DNA from: Chitinilyticum piscinae
GTDB taxonomy: Bacteria; Pseudomonadota; Gammaproteobacteria; Burkholderiales; Chitinibacteraceae
Direction of reading: 5' to 3'
DNA length: 64,000 nucleotides
NCBI RefSeq assembly: GCF_015223195.1
Contig: NZ_JADFUA010000010.1
Span: 1-64,000, forward strand
Part shown: in pieces, positions 1 through 9,794 of the stretch
Layout: the number at the start of each line of letters is the position of its first letter
Position numbering within the stretch: the stretch's first letter is position 1
Made by a program: the position numbers and the translations under genes
Notes under the pieces: model-generated
Told to the model about the DNA's origin: nothing
Seen by the model: the letters and a program-made list of their open reading frames with translations, nothing else
Databases searched by the model: none

Positions 1-301
1 TTGCTCTGGCTTGTACTTTTTTTGTACCCATGAGCTAGGGGGGACATGTCAGGATTGAGCAGAATGTAGATTTCATGCGGGTTTGAAGGGCAAAAACTGG
101 ACTACTCGAAGTTCAAGTACAAAACATCGAATAAGACGTATGGGCTCACAAACCATACAAGGAAAGGGGGATATGGCAATACCCAACCAAGTATTAGCAG
201 TACGCACTGCCACTGAGCCGGCAGAAAAGCGCAATTGCTGATACAAGCCCTGAAACGGCTACGATTAACATATCCCTGTTCATCGTAGCCGTCGCCATTT
301 C
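1..301. other. Intergenic leader region without a gene
   Basis: No reading frame here has a credible start or codon use, and I see no RNA gene. The stretch is less GC-rich than its surroundings. It carries an ATACCC hexamer at 179-184 and ends with a strong inverted repeat just before the MFS gene. Any upstream gene lies outside the window. Confidence 0.6.
255..292. repeat. 11-bp perfect inverted repeat before the MFS gene
   Basis: ACGGCTACGAT at 255-265 is matched by its exact reverse complement at 282-292, with a 16-nt AT-richer spacer. It ends 9 nt before the ATG at 302, and no Shine-Dalgarno sequence lies between. It could be an operator for a dimeric regulator or an mRNA hairpin over the translation start. 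It has no T-run, so it is a poor terminator. Confidence 0.7.
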
Positions 302-1513
302 ATGCCCCTGCCCTCGCTCTTTCGCAACCGCAACTTCCTGATGCTCTGGCTTGCCACCATCATCGGCAATTTCACGCTAGCGGTGGCCATGCTGGCCGAG
401 ACCTGGTATGTCGTCAAAACGCTGGGGGCCAAAGAGCAACTGGGCTACGTGATGATCGCCGCATCCGTGCCCCGCATCCTGCTGATGGCAGTCGGCGGTG
501 TCATGGCCGACCGCATCAAGCGCAGTCATATCCTGATGATGTCAATGGGGGTTCGCGTCATCCTGCTTCTGGCCGTGGTGGCACTGCTGAACTTCCAGAT
601 GCTGGGAATTGTCGCAATTACTGTGTTTGCCTTCCTGTATGGCGCTCTGGATGCCTTCTTCTGGCCCGCGCAAGGTGCGCTGGTACCCAGCATCGTGCCG
701 GAACAGGAGCTGACCCGGGCCAACTCGATCATGCTGACCACCAACCAGATCGGGCTGGTCTTCGGCCCGGTACTGGGCAGTGCAATGCTGGTGTGGTTCG
801 ATTATCAGGAAGTTTTTGCGATTTCTGCTGGAGGCCTGCTACTGGGCGTACTAACCATGCTGGCAATGATGGAACCGCCAGTTACCCCGCAGAGCAAGCA
901 AAGCAATCTGCTCGTCGAATTGCGCGAAGGCATCACTTACACGCTCAATACACCGGAACTGCGGGCGATGATGATCATCTACGCCTTTGCCAACCTGCTG
1001 TTCATGGGGCCGCTGTCGCTGGGGATTCCACTGGTGGTTACCGAACATCTGGATGGCCTGCCAGAAACGCTCGGTTATCTGCAAAGCGCGGGGGCCGCAG
1101 GCATGGTGGCAGGCGGTCTGCTGCTGACCATGTGGCCTCCACGGAAAAAGCGTCTGCTTATGATCGCCTTGGTCATTACCGTCGAAGGCGTATTACTGGC
1201 ACTCCAGGGGCATACCTACTGGGTGTGGGCGGCAGTCGGGGTACAGTTCCTGCTCGGGCTGGGCATTGCCTCCAACAATGTACCGATGATGTCAGTGATC
1301 CAGCAATATACCGACCGGGAGAAAATCGGTCGGGTGATGAGCCTGAACACGATGGCTGCGATGGGACTATCGCCGCTTTCCTATGCAATGGTTACCGGCC
1401 TGCTGGCGATTCATGTGAGTATTGGCTGGATCATGCCTGTCTTTGGGCTCGTGATGTCAGCAGCAATGCTGTGGTGTATCGCTGCAATGCCCGTTGTACG
1501 GCAAAGCGACTGA
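302..1513 (+). CDS. MFS transporter, EntS/MFS_3-like exporter
   Basis: A 403-aa polytopic membrane protein with about twelve hydrophobic segments. The loop after the second helix (GGVMADRIKRS, about residues 64-74) matches the MFS motif A (G-x-x-x-D-R-x-x-R), and a long cytoplasmic loop near residue 200 divides the two halves. The overall pattern fits the MFS_3/EntS-like drug or siderophore exporters. The substrate cannot be read from sequence. The start at 302 is the only ATG before the first helix and has no visible ribosome binding site. An in-frame stop (TAA at 266-268) rules out an earlier start. The inverted repeat just upstream may control it. The next gene follows after 76 nt on the same strand. 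Confidence 0.85.
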   Translation: MPLPSLFRNRNFLMLWLATIIGNFTLAVAMLAETWYVVKTLGAKEQLGYVMIAASVPRILLMAVGGVMADRIKRSHILMMSMGVRVILLLAVVALLNFQMLGIVAITVFAFLYGALDAFFWPAQGALVPSIVPEQELTRANSIMLTTNQIGLVFGPVLGSAMLVWFDYQEVFAISAGGLLLGVLTMLAMMEPPVTPQSKQSNLLVELREGITYTLNTPELRAMMIIYAFANLLFMGPLSLGIPLVVTEHLDGLPETLGYLQSAGAAGMVAGGLLLTMWPPRKKRLLMIALVITVEGVLLALQGHTYWVWAAVGVQFLLGLGIASNNVPMMSVIQQYTDREKIGRVMSLNTMAAMGLSPLSYAMVTGLLAIHVSIGWIMPVFGLVMSAAMLWCIAAMPVVRQSD

Positions 1514-1589
1514 GGCCCTCGTTCTTCAAAAGGCAATTCTTTACATCGCGCGACAGTGCAGGCAGGATGCCGGCACAAGGAGATAAACC

Positions 1590-3134
1590 ATGTGGCGCGT
1601 TTTTACTTTGCTGACACTCTGCTTCGTCAGCATGGCCGTACAGGCTCGCAGCGTATTACCGATATTCCAAAAACAGGTTGGCGACCTGGTTGAGCTGCGC
1701 TCGGAAGCCTACCGGTTTGCCCAGCAAAACGGCATCCTCACCCAGAAAGAACCCAAGCTGACCCGAGCCCAAAGCAATCAATTGCGTGAACTCGCTCAGC
1801 GTTATATCAACCTGCGGGCTGAACTCTTACCCAATGCGCGTGCCGTGGCTCCGCTTTTTCAGCTGGGCACACGCATCACGCTGACCAGTGATCGCCCTAC
1901 AGGTGAAGATGCCAGCGCGGTAACACTCAGCACCAGTCGTGGTGGCCTGCAACGTCAGATCTGGATCAACCCCGAAGATCGTGCCGGACGTGAACTCCTG
2001 CTAGATATCCAGTATGGGCTGACAACCGCTTTGGTGTTGATGGACAGCTATCAAATCGCGGTCGAGCCCTATGCCAGCAACAAAAGCATCGATTACCTGC
2101 TGACTTATGATGTGAAAAGCGACGCCAATCTGCGCCAGTTGGCAGATAACTACCATTCAACGACTTTCCGCACCCAGATAAGTAGTGCAACCCGGTTTAT
2201 CGATGAATACATGGCTTGGCGACGCAAGTCAGGCAAACCGGCCTCACCGGAAGAAGACTATCTGTATAGCCTGACCCAAAGCACCGTATGGTATGTTGCC
2301 CTGCATGGCAGCAAGGGTATTAGCGTGGTTGATCGCTTGAATTACCTGGGCCGCGATCTGGAAATTCGCAATCAGAATATCCAGAACATACTCAGCCAAG
2401 GGCTGAGTATGGGCTTTGGCAACATGGTCGGGGTAGTCCAGACTCGCAATGGAAAATTAAGCCGGATGAGCGCAGCAGAGCAGGCAAACCTGGCCGCAGA
2501 GCTGAAACCGCTGGATATATTGCTGGAAAAAACCCCATTTCGTCTGACTGATAAAATGATTCCCGGGCATTATGGCCATGTGGCTATATGGCTTGGCAGC
2601 GAAGCTGAGTTACGTGAAATGGGTGTATGGGAACGCATTCCCTCCAGCTATCAGCAGCAGATCCGTCAGGGTGGACGGATTGTCGAGGCTCTGCGGAGCG
2701 GCGTAACTATCAGCACCTTGGAGCACTTCCTGAATATTGATGATCTGTTGGTATTGCGCGATCGCCGCCCGCTCGATACGCGCTACCGTCAGCAGGCGGT
2801 ACTGACGGCGCTCGAACAGGTGGGCAAGGAATACGACTTCAATTTCGACGTGATGACCCACGAAAGGATTGTCTGCTCCGAACTGGCCTACGTCGTATTC
2901 CCGGACGTTGCTTGGCCACTCGAGCGCACACTTGGCCGCTACACCATCAGCCCGGATAATGTAGCCCAGCTGGCTATCAGCACACCGGCGCTACTTGATC
3001 CGGTAATCTTGTACCGTGACGGCACACGCAGTAGTGCGGAACTTCGTGAGCAGCTGCGCACATTGATTGGGACAAATGAGGCCAGCAAAACCGCCGCCAT
3101 CAGCATCCCGCAACCACGCAATAACAAGAAATAG
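1590..3134 (+). CDS. Exported YiiX/YebB-like (C92) papain-fold cysteine peptidase
   Basis: A 514-aa protein with a signal peptide (residues 1-19, ending VQA) and a good ribosome binding site (AAGGAG 7 nt before the ATG). The C-terminal half carries the permuted NlpC/P60 layout of the YiiX/C92 family: a His in PGHYGHVAIWLG near residue 330 and a Cys in IVCSELAYVVF near residue 430. In this family the His-containing strand precedes the Cys, the reverse of ordinary NlpC/P60. The first 300 residues are mostly helical and I do not recognise them. The known family cleaves amide or thioester bonds, and the substrate here is unknown. It is probably periplasmic. It ends close to the convergent histidine kinase gene. 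Confidence 0.75.
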   Translation: MWRVFTLLTLCFVSMAVQARSVLPIFQKQVGDLVELRSEAYRFAQQNGILTQKEPKLTRAQSNQLRELAQRYINLRAELLPNARAVAPLFQLGTRITLTSDRPTGEDASAVTLSTSRGGLQRQIWINPEDRAGRELLLDIQYGLTTALVLMDSYQIAVEPYASNKSIDYLLTYDVKSDANLRQLADNYHSTTFRTQISSATRFIDEYMAWRRKSGKPASPEEDYLYSLTQSTVWYVALHGSKGISVVDRLNYLGRDLEIRNQNIQNILSQGLSMGFGNMVGVVQTRNGKLSRMSAAEQANLAAELKPLDILLEKTPFRLTDKMIPGHYGHVAIWLGSEAELREMGVWERIPSSYQQQIRQGGRIVEALRSGVTISTLEHFLNIDDLLVLRDRRPLDTRYRQQAVLTALEQVGKEYDFNFDVMTHERIVCSELAYVVFPDVAWPLERTLGRYTISPDNVAQLAISTPALLDPVILYRDGTRSSAELREQLRTLIGTNEASKTAAISIPQPRNNKK

Positions 3135-3148
3135 AGTCAGATCGATGA

Positions 3149-3176
3149 CCTGCCTGCCGGAGTTCATCAGGCAGGC
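3149..3176. terminator. Hairpin between convergent genes
   Basis: CCTGCCTG at 3149-3156 pairs with CAGGCAGG at 3168-3175 across an 11-nt loop, in the 32-nt gap between the convergent peptidase and kinase genes and overlapping the kinase stop. There is no T-run on either strand, so intrinsic termination is uncertain. Confidence 0.4.
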
Positions 3177-4636
3177 AGGGTAATCTGTGCCAGTAACCCA
3201 CCATCGGGATGGTTAGCCAGCGTCAGCGTACCGCCATGGGCCTGAATGATGTTGCGGGCAATCCCCAGCCCGAGCCCCAGCCCGTGCCGATTGCTGTTGC
3301 GTCCGTGATCGAGCCGCACATAGGGCTCATACAGGCGGGCAAGCTCTTCCTCGGCAATTCCAGGGCCGTGGTCACGCAAGGAGATCACGATTTTGCTGAC
3401 CCCCTCATCGCAACGGATATCCACCTGCTGGCCATAGGTCAGGCCATTATTCAGCAAGTTGGAGATAGCGCGCTTGAGTGCCAGGGGTTTGGCCATAACA
3501 GACAATCCCGAAGGCTCGAAACTGGCATGCTGTCCTGCCAGTTGGGCATCTCGCACCAGCCTGCCAAGCAAGGCATCCAGACTGACCCGTGTCCGGTTTT
3601 CGTGAATGTCGCTATCTTTCACGGTCTGCAGAGCGCCCTTCACCATGACATCCAGCTCATCCAGGTCTTCATGGAATTCGCAGCGAGCCAGCGGATCATC
3701 AAGCATTTCGGCTCGAAGCTTCAGCCGTGTGATCGGCGTGCGCAAATCATGTGAAATCGAAGCGAACAGTTTTTCCCGATCTTCGATATAGCGCTGAATC
3801 CGCTCCTGCATCGCGGAAAATGCCCTTGCCGTACGAACATATTCCCGGCTGCCCGTTGGAGGAAGTACCGGTTGATCACCTTTGCCAAAAGCTTCCGCGG
3901 CATCAGCCAGATCATCCAGGGGCCGGGTAAGCCAGCGCACCACCAGCAGCGACAACAGCATGACTGCAGCCAGCGTAATCAGCTGAAGCACAATTCTATC
4001 GAGCGTAAAAGGATTGTTGTTCTCAAGAAAATAGGGATCCGGCATGACCGTCGCCAGATACAACCAGTTTCCGGGCTCGATTTCAGTCTGGATCACCAGG
4101 ACAGGTGCCGGACGCGGCTTGATGAGCAAAATATGCTGCACCCAGTTATCGGGAAGATCCTGCACCAATACACGGTCATCAGAAACCGGCAGACTCTCAA
4201 CCGGTGCAAACGCAATCTCGAAACGAGACGGGGGCGGCAACTCACGCCGCAGTACCGTACCGACCTCATCGGTCACCAATCTGATCAGCGGTTCATCCAG
4301 TTTGAAAGGCAGGAACACCGGCTCCCGGTTCACGTTAATAAAAAAACGCGTGCCGCCCATTTCATGCAGCTGCTCCAGCATCAGCGGGCGATATTTGGGC
4401 GGCAGGCTTTTGAAGAAGCGCAATGCACTAGCAGCGCTGAAAGCAATGTGCTGGGCAGCAGAACGTGTTTCAGTTTGCGCGTTGTTGCGCAATTGCGTGG
4501 CCCACAACAAGCTGACGAGCATCTGCGTACCGAGCACGCCTGCAACCATCACCAGCGACAAGCGCCCATACAGCGACTCAGGCCACAATTTATCCAGCCA
4601 GCGTCGCAGCAGCCGGCACTCAGGCAGATGCAACAC
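3167..4636 (-). CDS. Two-component sensor histidine kinase (OmpR-partner type)
   Basis: A 489-aa membrane kinase. A first transmembrane helix lies at about residues 25-48, followed by a periplasmic sensor region of about 165 residues, a second helix near 212-235, HAMP, and then the H-box FASISHDLRTP (the His is the phosphorylation site). The ATPase part has an N-box (NLLNNGLTYG), a G1 box (DHGPGIAEEE) and a G2 box (GLGLGLGIA), so all catalytic motifs are present. The start overlaps the end of the response regulator by 17 nt, which implies translational coupling. The ligand is unknown, but a periplasmic sugar-binding protein is the first gene of the same operon and may present it. Confidence 0.9.
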   Translation of the reverse strand: MLHLPECRLLRRWLDKLWPESLYGRLSLVMVAGVLGTQMLVSLLWATQLRNNAQTETRSAAQHIAFSAASALRFFKSLPPKYRPLMLEQLHEMGGTRFFINVNREPVFLPFKLDEPLIRLVTDEVGTVLRRELPPPSRFEIAFAPVESLPVSDDRVLVQDLPDNWVQHILLIKPRPAPVLVIQTEIEPGNWLYLATVMPDPYFLENNNPFTLDRIVLQLITLAAVMLLSLLVVRWLTRPLDDLADAAEAFGKGDQPVLPPTGSREYVRTARAFSAMQERIQRYIEDREKLFASISHDLRTPITRLKLRAEMLDDPLARCEFHEDLDELDVMVKGALQTVKDSDIHENRTRVSLDALLGRLVRDAQLAGQHASFEPSGLSVMAKPLALKRAISNLLNNGLTYGQQVDIRCDEGVSKIVISLRDHGPGIAEEELARLYEPYVRLDHGRNSNRHGLGLGLGIARNIIQAHGGTLTLANHPDGGLLAQITLPA

Positions 4637-5330
4637 TCACCTCGGCGGAGAAGACATACCCGGCTCCTCGGACTGTCTTGATAATGGCCGGCTGCTTGCC
4701 ATCATCATTCAGACGCTGCCTCAAGCGGCTGACCTGGACATCGAGGGAACGATCGAGGGGGCCTGCATCTCGCCCCCGGGTTTCTTCGGCCAGCAAATTG
4801 CGATCAAGAATTTCGCCGGGGTGTTCGACAAACAGCTTGAGCAACTGAAAATCCAGACCGGTCAGTTTTACGGTGTCTCCGGAGGGATCGGAAAGTGACC
4901 GTTCGATCATATCCAGTGTAAAGCCGAGGAAACGGTAATAACGAACCGGAGCAGCCGTTTCCCCACCTGTCCGGCGCAAGATCGCCTTGATGCGGGCTAG
5001 CAGCTCCCGAGGGTTATATGGCTTGGCAATGTAATCGTCTGCCCCCATTTCCAGGCCGACAATCCTGTCCGTTTCATCAGAGCTGGCTGTCAGCATGATG
5101 ATGGGGATACTGCTACGCTTGCGTACCATCTGACAAAGCGCGAAGCCATCGGTATCGGGCAGCATCACATCAAGAATGACCAGCGAAAGTTCGTCGCGAT
5201 AGGTCTCGAATTCGCTTTCAAAACTGCTGCCATCATGCGCTAGCCGGACAGCGTACTGGTTTTTCTCCAGATACACCTTCAGCAGGTCGCGAGTTTTCTG
5301 GTCATCATCCACGATCAGGATCTTGCGCAT
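4620..5330 (-). CDS. OmpR-family response regulator
   Basis: 236 aa. The receiver domain (1-120) has the acidic pair DDD at 8-10, the phospho-acceptor Asp in VILDVMLPDTDG near residue 55, the Thr/Ser switch in IIMLTAS, and Lys in YIAKPY. The C-terminal winged-helix domain (about 135-230) ends with TVRGAGYVF, typical of OmpR/PhoB DNA-binding domains. It lies 2 nt after the binding-protein stop and overlaps the kinase start, so it is the middle gene of a three-gene operon. Target genes cannot be identified here. Confidence 0.93.
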   Translation of the reverse strand: MRKILIVDDDQKTRDLLKVYLEKNQYAVRLAHDGSSFESEFETYRDELSLVILDVMLPDTDGFALCQMVRKRSSIPIIMLTASSDETDRIVGLEMGADDYIAKPYNPRELLARIKAILRRTGGETAAPVRYYRFLGFTLDMIERSLSDPSGDTVKLTGLDFQLLKLFVEHPGEILDRNLLAEETRGRDAGPLDRSLDVQVSRLRQRLNDDGKQPAIIKTVRGAGYVFSAEVSVASA

Positions 5331-5332
5331 AG

Positions 5333-6613
5333 CTACTTTTTCCCTTCCATGGCCAGTGCCCTTGCCTGAGCCTCCAGCCTGCGCTGCACCTCGGCAACGC
5401 TGATTGTTTCATCCATAAAGAAGCGGTGTATCTGGGCAACCACGGCGTCCTTGAACGGCTCATCACTGGCCATACGATGTACCAGACTAGGCGCCTGCAT
5501 CGCACTTCCTCTTGCAAAGGCCTGCCAGGATGCACGAGAACAGACATCAAGTGCCCCGATATCCTGATCCTGCCTGACTGGGATTGATCCCTTGAGCCTT
5601 GAAAAGCCCAGCTGCACGGCCGGTTGCTGCAAGAGTTGAGCCATCCTGAATTGTAACGGTTTCAGCTTGTCATCCACCGCAAACATCGCCAACGTATCGA
5701 TACTGTAGAGATGATAGTCTGCCGTTTCTGGAACCGGAACACAGCTGAATTCGTCACCAGTAGAAAGTCCAAGCGCATTAAGCTCCCCCTTGAACCAGTC
5801 CCCCATCACCACCATTCCAACCTCGCCGGCGGCCAGCTGCCTTGCCACATCTGTCCATGGCCGCTCTCGCAATGGCCCCATGGCACTGCGCAAGTCGCGC
5901 AAACGCTGCAATGCCTTTGCCAGCCGGGGATCCTGATAAGCCCTGAGATTACGCTTTACCAGCAGTTCACGATAATATGCCGGCCCGCCCTCAGCCAGCA
6001 GCAAGGTTTCAAAAAGTGTCGCAACTTGCCAGGCCTCGCTGCTCTGCCCCAAAGGGGTAACCCCTGCGGCCTGCAACCGCCGAACTACTTGGTCAAACTC
6101 CTTCCATGTGCGCGGTGGCCGCAAACCAAGCCGCTCGAAGATCTGCCGATTGTAATGCAGCGTATTGATGCGATGGATTCCCAGCGGCACCCCCAGGACA
6201 TGCCCCTTGTACTGCACCAACTGCCAGGTTGTAGGGAAAAAGTGATCCTGCCAGTTGCCAGCACGGGCGACCTCATCCAGTTCGACGATCAGACCCAACT
6301 GGGCCCACTCTGCCAAAGACGGGCCAATCAGCTGAGCCACCGCAGGAGGCTGATTGGCGAGAAAGCGGGTTTTCAATACCTTGACAGCGCCGACACCGGC
6401 TCCCCCTGGAATTGCGACGTCCCTCCAGGTGATACCATCCTCTGCCAACCGGCGTTCAAGGAAAACTGCGGCCTTTCTTTCACTGGCGGAAGTCCACCAA
6501 TGCAATACATCGAGGGTTTCCGCGCGTGCCGATGAACATACGCCGCCCACAAACACGGCGATGGCCATCACGGCAAGCCAACAGCCTTGTCTGATCTTTG
6601 CAGCTTCGCTCAC
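5333..6613 (-). CDS. Periplasmic sugar-type ABC solute-binding protein (family 1)
   Basis: 426 aa starting at GTG with a GGGGGAG ribosome binding site. A signal peptide (about 1-31, cut after ARA) is followed by the family-1 extracellular binding fold: LDVLHWWTS at the mature N-terminus is typical of sugar-binding proteins such as GltB/UgpB relatives. No permease or ATPase gene lies nearby. Instead, it is directly followed by a response regulator and kinase in the same operon. That suggests a sensing role (ligand-loaded protein contacting the kinase) rather than, or as well as, uptake. In Pseudomonas a related two-component system (GltR/GtrS) sits beside glucose uptake genes. The ligand here is unknown; glucose or a chitin-derived sugar are guesses. 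Confidence 0.85.
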   Translation of the reverse strand: MSEAAKIRQGCWLAVMAIAVFVGGVCSSARAETLDVLHWWTSASERKAAVFLERRLAEDGITWRDVAIPGGAGVGAVKVLKTRFLANQPPAVAQLIGPSLAEWAQLGLIVELDEVARAGNWQDHFFPTTWQLVQYKGHVLGVPLGIHRINTLHYNRQIFERLGLRPPRTWKEFDQVVRRLQAAGVTPLGQSSEAWQVATLFETLLLAEGGPAYYRELLVKRNLRAYQDPRLAKALQRLRDLRSAMGPLRERPWTDVARQLAAGEVGMVVMGDWFKGELNALGLSTGDEFSCVPVPETADYHLYSIDTLAMFAVDDKLKPLQFRMAQLLQQPAVQLGFSRLKGSIPVRQDQDIGALDVCSRASWQAFARGSAMQAPSLVHRMASDEPFKDAVVAQIHRFFMDETISVAEVQRRLEAQARALAMEGKK

Positions 6614-6734
6614 GCACGCTCCCCCATTACAAGAGATGACTATAACGTAAGCAACTACTAATGAATGTAAAAAAATATGTCTACCACACAGCCAACTGAC
6701 TAGGCATAAGAACTCCAGCCTGCCCCGCCTGTCA

Positions 6735-9700
6735 TTACATCAGTGGCAAGCGGGCCTGGCTGCGCACCAGCTCAACAAAATCCGGCTCAGGAACAGGCCT
6801 GCTGAATAAAAACCCCTGAATCGAATCGGTTTCAGCCTCTCGCAGGAATTTGAGCTGCGCCTGTGTTTCCACCCCCTCAGCAAGCACTGACATTCCCAGT
6901 GTTTTACCCAACCCGATAATGGCGAGCACAATCGCCGTATCATTGGGATCATCTGAGAGGTCACGGACAAAGCTCTGATCAACCTTGAGCTTGTCAAAGG
7001 CAAAGCGCTTCAGATAAGACAAGCTGGAATATCCCGTACCAAAGTCATCAATCGACAGCTTCACGCCGAGTGCGTTGAATGCATCCAGTGTTGCAGCCAC
7101 CTGATCGACATCCTGCATCACCACCGATTCGGTCACCTCCAGCTCCAGCCGCTCTGGCGGCAAGCCATAGCGCTCGAGACAGTCACGCACCTGTTGCACC
7201 AGCCCCGGCTGGCTGAATTGCATCGGCGAAAGGTTCACCGCCACGGTCAGCGGCGGCAAACCCTTGGCAACCCAGCTCGCCGCATGCCTGCACGCCTCCT
7301 CCAATACCCAGGACCCCAGGGGCACAATCAAGCGGCTCTCTTCCGCAACAGGGATGAATTTCCCAGGCGGAATCATCCCCTGTTCGGGATGCTGCCAGCG
7401 AATGAGCGCTTCCGCCCCGACGATCCGGCCATCTTCGAGGCTCGCCTGCGGCTGGAAATACAGCACAAATTCGTTTTGCACCAACCCGCGCCGCATGCTC
7501 GTTTCCAGCACCAGCCGTTCAGAGGCACGGGTATTCATGTCCGCAGTGAAAAACTGATAATTACCGCGCCCACTGGCCTTGGCTTGATACATGGCCACAT
7601 CAGCATTTCGGATCAAGGTATCAGCATCAGCACCGTCATCGGGAAAGATACTGATACCGATAGAGGTCGATGAGGCAAAGCCCCCTGCCTCCAGCTCGAA
7701 CGGCACCGCAAACGATGCAAGAATCCGGTCGGCTATCGCACTGGCCGCCAACGGACCGGCAATATCGGTAAGCACGACTACAAATTCGTCGCCACCGAGA
7801 CGGGCAAGGATGTCGGCCTTGCCGACTTCGGCACGCAAGCGGCTTGCCACTTGCGACAGCACCATGTCGCCGGCAGTATGACCCAGCGAATCATTGATGG
7901 TCTTGAACCGATCCAGATCCAGGAACAACACGGCAAGATGCCGACCAAACCTTTCTGCGGCAGCCAGTGCAAGGCGCAACTCGTCTCGCAGCAGATTACG
8001 ATTGGCCAAACCGGTGACCAGGTCAAAATTCGCCAGCTCGGTTATCCGCTCCTGCGCTTCCTTGCGTTCGGTGATGTCAGTCATCGTCCCGATCAGGCGT
8101 GTTGGCTTGCCGCGATAGTCGAATTCAACAAAACGGCCGCGCGAGAGGAACCAGCGATATTCGCCGCTTTTCAGGCGACGCCGGTATTCAACGGCAAACT
8201 GCGTCGAATTGCCGACAAAGTAATCACGCAAGGCGCCAATTGTCTGCTCGCGATCCTGTGGATGCACCTGATCCTTCCACTTGTCAAAGGTTTCGGCCAG
8301 CTCACCGGGCTGATAACCCAGCATCCTGTCATATTCCGGGCTGGTAATGGCGGCACGCCGTCCTTCCAGTGGCAAATCAAACAGGCCGGTATTGGACGCC
8401 TCCAGTGCCAGGCGCAGCTGCTGCTCACTTTTGATGACCGCCTGCTCGGCAAGGCGGCGCTCCGAAATGTCGCGCACCACTGCGCAGTTATATTCCTCGC
8501 CGTTGAACTGCACGTAGTTGGAGTAGGCCTCGACGGGAAAAATCTCACCCGCTCGCGTGCACAGCTCCAGCTCATCAAACAAGTGTTTCTTCTCGCGCAG
8601 ATGCTGCCAAAACTTGGGCCAAGAGTCGGGATGAAATTCAGGGTTGATATCGCGGAAACGCATATCCAGCAACTCACGCTCGCTATACCCCAGTCTGCTT
8701 GAGGCAGTGGCATTCACGTATCGGATATGTCCCTGCATATCGAGCCAGATTGCCATGTCAGCGCCCCGCTCAACCGCAACCTTTGTCAGATACAGATCGG
8801 CTTCGGTACGTTCCATCCTGCGCAGTTGGGCAAAGAGGTAAACCAGCAACGCCAGAGCCCCTACGCACAACAGCACGGCGACGCCAAGGTTGATGGCAAT
8901 CTCTTCGTACCATGGCTGCAGAGCTCGTTCGGTTTCCAGCGTCAGCAACACTCCGAGTGGCCAGCCGTTCACCTTGCGCCAAGCCATCAGACGGTTGATC
9001 TGGTCAACCTTACCGGTTTCATACTGCACTCCGGAGGGCTGCTCCCGGTAGCGATCGGCAAAAAAATCCATGTGGGCAATGCTGCGCCCGAGATCAGCAT
9101 TATCCGGAGGGAAACGCGCCAAGGTGACGCCATCATCACGAAACATGCGGATGATCACGCCGGGCTTGCGACTGACCGAAGCAAAAAAGCGCTGCAGTTC
9201 ATCCTGATTGATACCAGCCACCAGAACGCCGCCGAACGAACCATCCCGGTTAAGCAAAGGCACACCAAATTGCAGACCATCGCGCTGCCCGCTCGGGTCG
9301 GGCTGATATTCGCCCAATACAAAGGGGCGCTCGGGGCGCGCACGGGCATTGCGAAAATACGGCAGCTGGCTGACATTGAATGCCGGAACAGGATGCTGCA
9401 GGCTGGATCCGAGCAACAAGCCCTCTTCATCAATCACAGCCAGCGAATTGAACAGTGGATTGATGTCCGACTGGCCTTTGAGGAATGCATGCAGGCAGGC
9501 TCGGTCACGTCCGGCTACACAGGATCGGAATACCCCATCCTCGCGAATCTGCTGCAACGTGCGCTGGCTGCCCTCCATGGTTCTGGCAATGTGTTCGTCG
9601 ACTGAAAGCGTCAGAACATCCAGCTCGTTTTCCGTCGTGTGCAGTGTCTCATGGTAATCACGCAGACTGGACCAGCCGACCACTGCCAGCGCCCCCAGCA

Positions 9701-9794
9701 ATACCAGCCCGGACAGCACGGCCAGCAGACGGCGAATCCGGCTGAACGAATACCGGTGGTCGTCACGATGGTTATTGGTCAGGGCAGTGGGCAC
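6735..9794 (-). CDS. Membrane PAS-GGDEF-EAL cyclic-di-GMP enzyme with periplasmic Cache sensor
   Basis: 1019 aa from a GTG with an AAGGA ribosome binding site. Order: transmembrane helix (about 22-44), periplasmic Cache-like sensor (about 50-295), second helix (about 300-320), two PAS domains with C-terminal PAC motifs (about 330-590), GGDEF, then EAL. The cyclase motif is LGGDEFVVVL. The phosphodiesterase signature is EALIRWQHP, with the metal and general-base residues present in NLSPMQF, ELEVTES, SIDDFGTGYSS, KVDQSFV and EGVET. Both catalytic centres therefore look intact, and the sequence cannot say which activity dominates. It stands alone on the minus strand, separated by 121 nt from the binding-protein operon downstream. 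Confidence 0.92.
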   Translation of the reverse strand: MPTALTNNHRDDHRYSFSRIRRLLAVLSGLVLLGALAVVGWSSLRDYHETLHTTENELDVLTLSVDEHIARTMEGSQRTLQQIREDGVFRSCVAGRDRACLHAFLKGQSDINPLFNSLAVIDEEGLLLGSSLQHPVPAFNVSQLPYFRNARARPERPFVLGEYQPDPSGQRDGLQFGVPLLNRDGSFGGVLVAGINQDELQRFFASVSRKPGVIIRMFRDDGVTLARFPPDNADLGRSIAHMDFFADRYREQPSGVQYETGKVDQINRLMAWRKVNGWPLGVLLTLETERALQPWYEEIAINLGVAVLLCVGALALLVYLFAQLRRMERTEADLYLTKVAVERGADMAIWLDMQGHIRYVNATASSRLGYSERELLDMRFRDINPEFHPDSWPKFWQHLREKKHLFDELELCTRAGEIFPVEAYSNYVQFNGEEYNCAVVRDISERRLAEQAVIKSEQQLRLALEASNTGLFDLPLEGRRAAITSPEYDRMLGYQPGELAETFDKWKDQVHPQDREQTIGALRDYFVGNSTQFAVEYRRRLKSGEYRWFLSRGRFVEFDYRGKPTRLIGTMTDITERKEAQERITELANFDLVTGLANRNLLRDELRLALAAAERFGRHLAVLFLDLDRFKTINDSLGHTAGDMVLSQVASRLRAEVGKADILARLGGDEFVVVLTDIAGPLAASAIADRILASFAVPFELEAGGFASSTSIGISIFPDDGADADTLIRNADVAMYQAKASGRGNYQFFTADMNTRASERLVLETSMRRGLVQNEFVLYFQPQASLEDGRIVGAEALIRWQHPEQGMIPPGKFIPVAEESRLIVPLGSWVLEEACRHAASWVAKGLPPLTVAVNLSPMQFSQPGLVQQVRDCLERYGLPPERLELEVTESVVMQDVDQVAATLDAFNALGVKLSIDDFGTGYSSLSYLKRFAFDKLKVDQSFVRDLSDDPNDTAIVLAIIGLGKTLGMSVLAEGVETQAQLKFLREAETDSIQGFLFSRPVPEPDFVELVRSQARLPLM

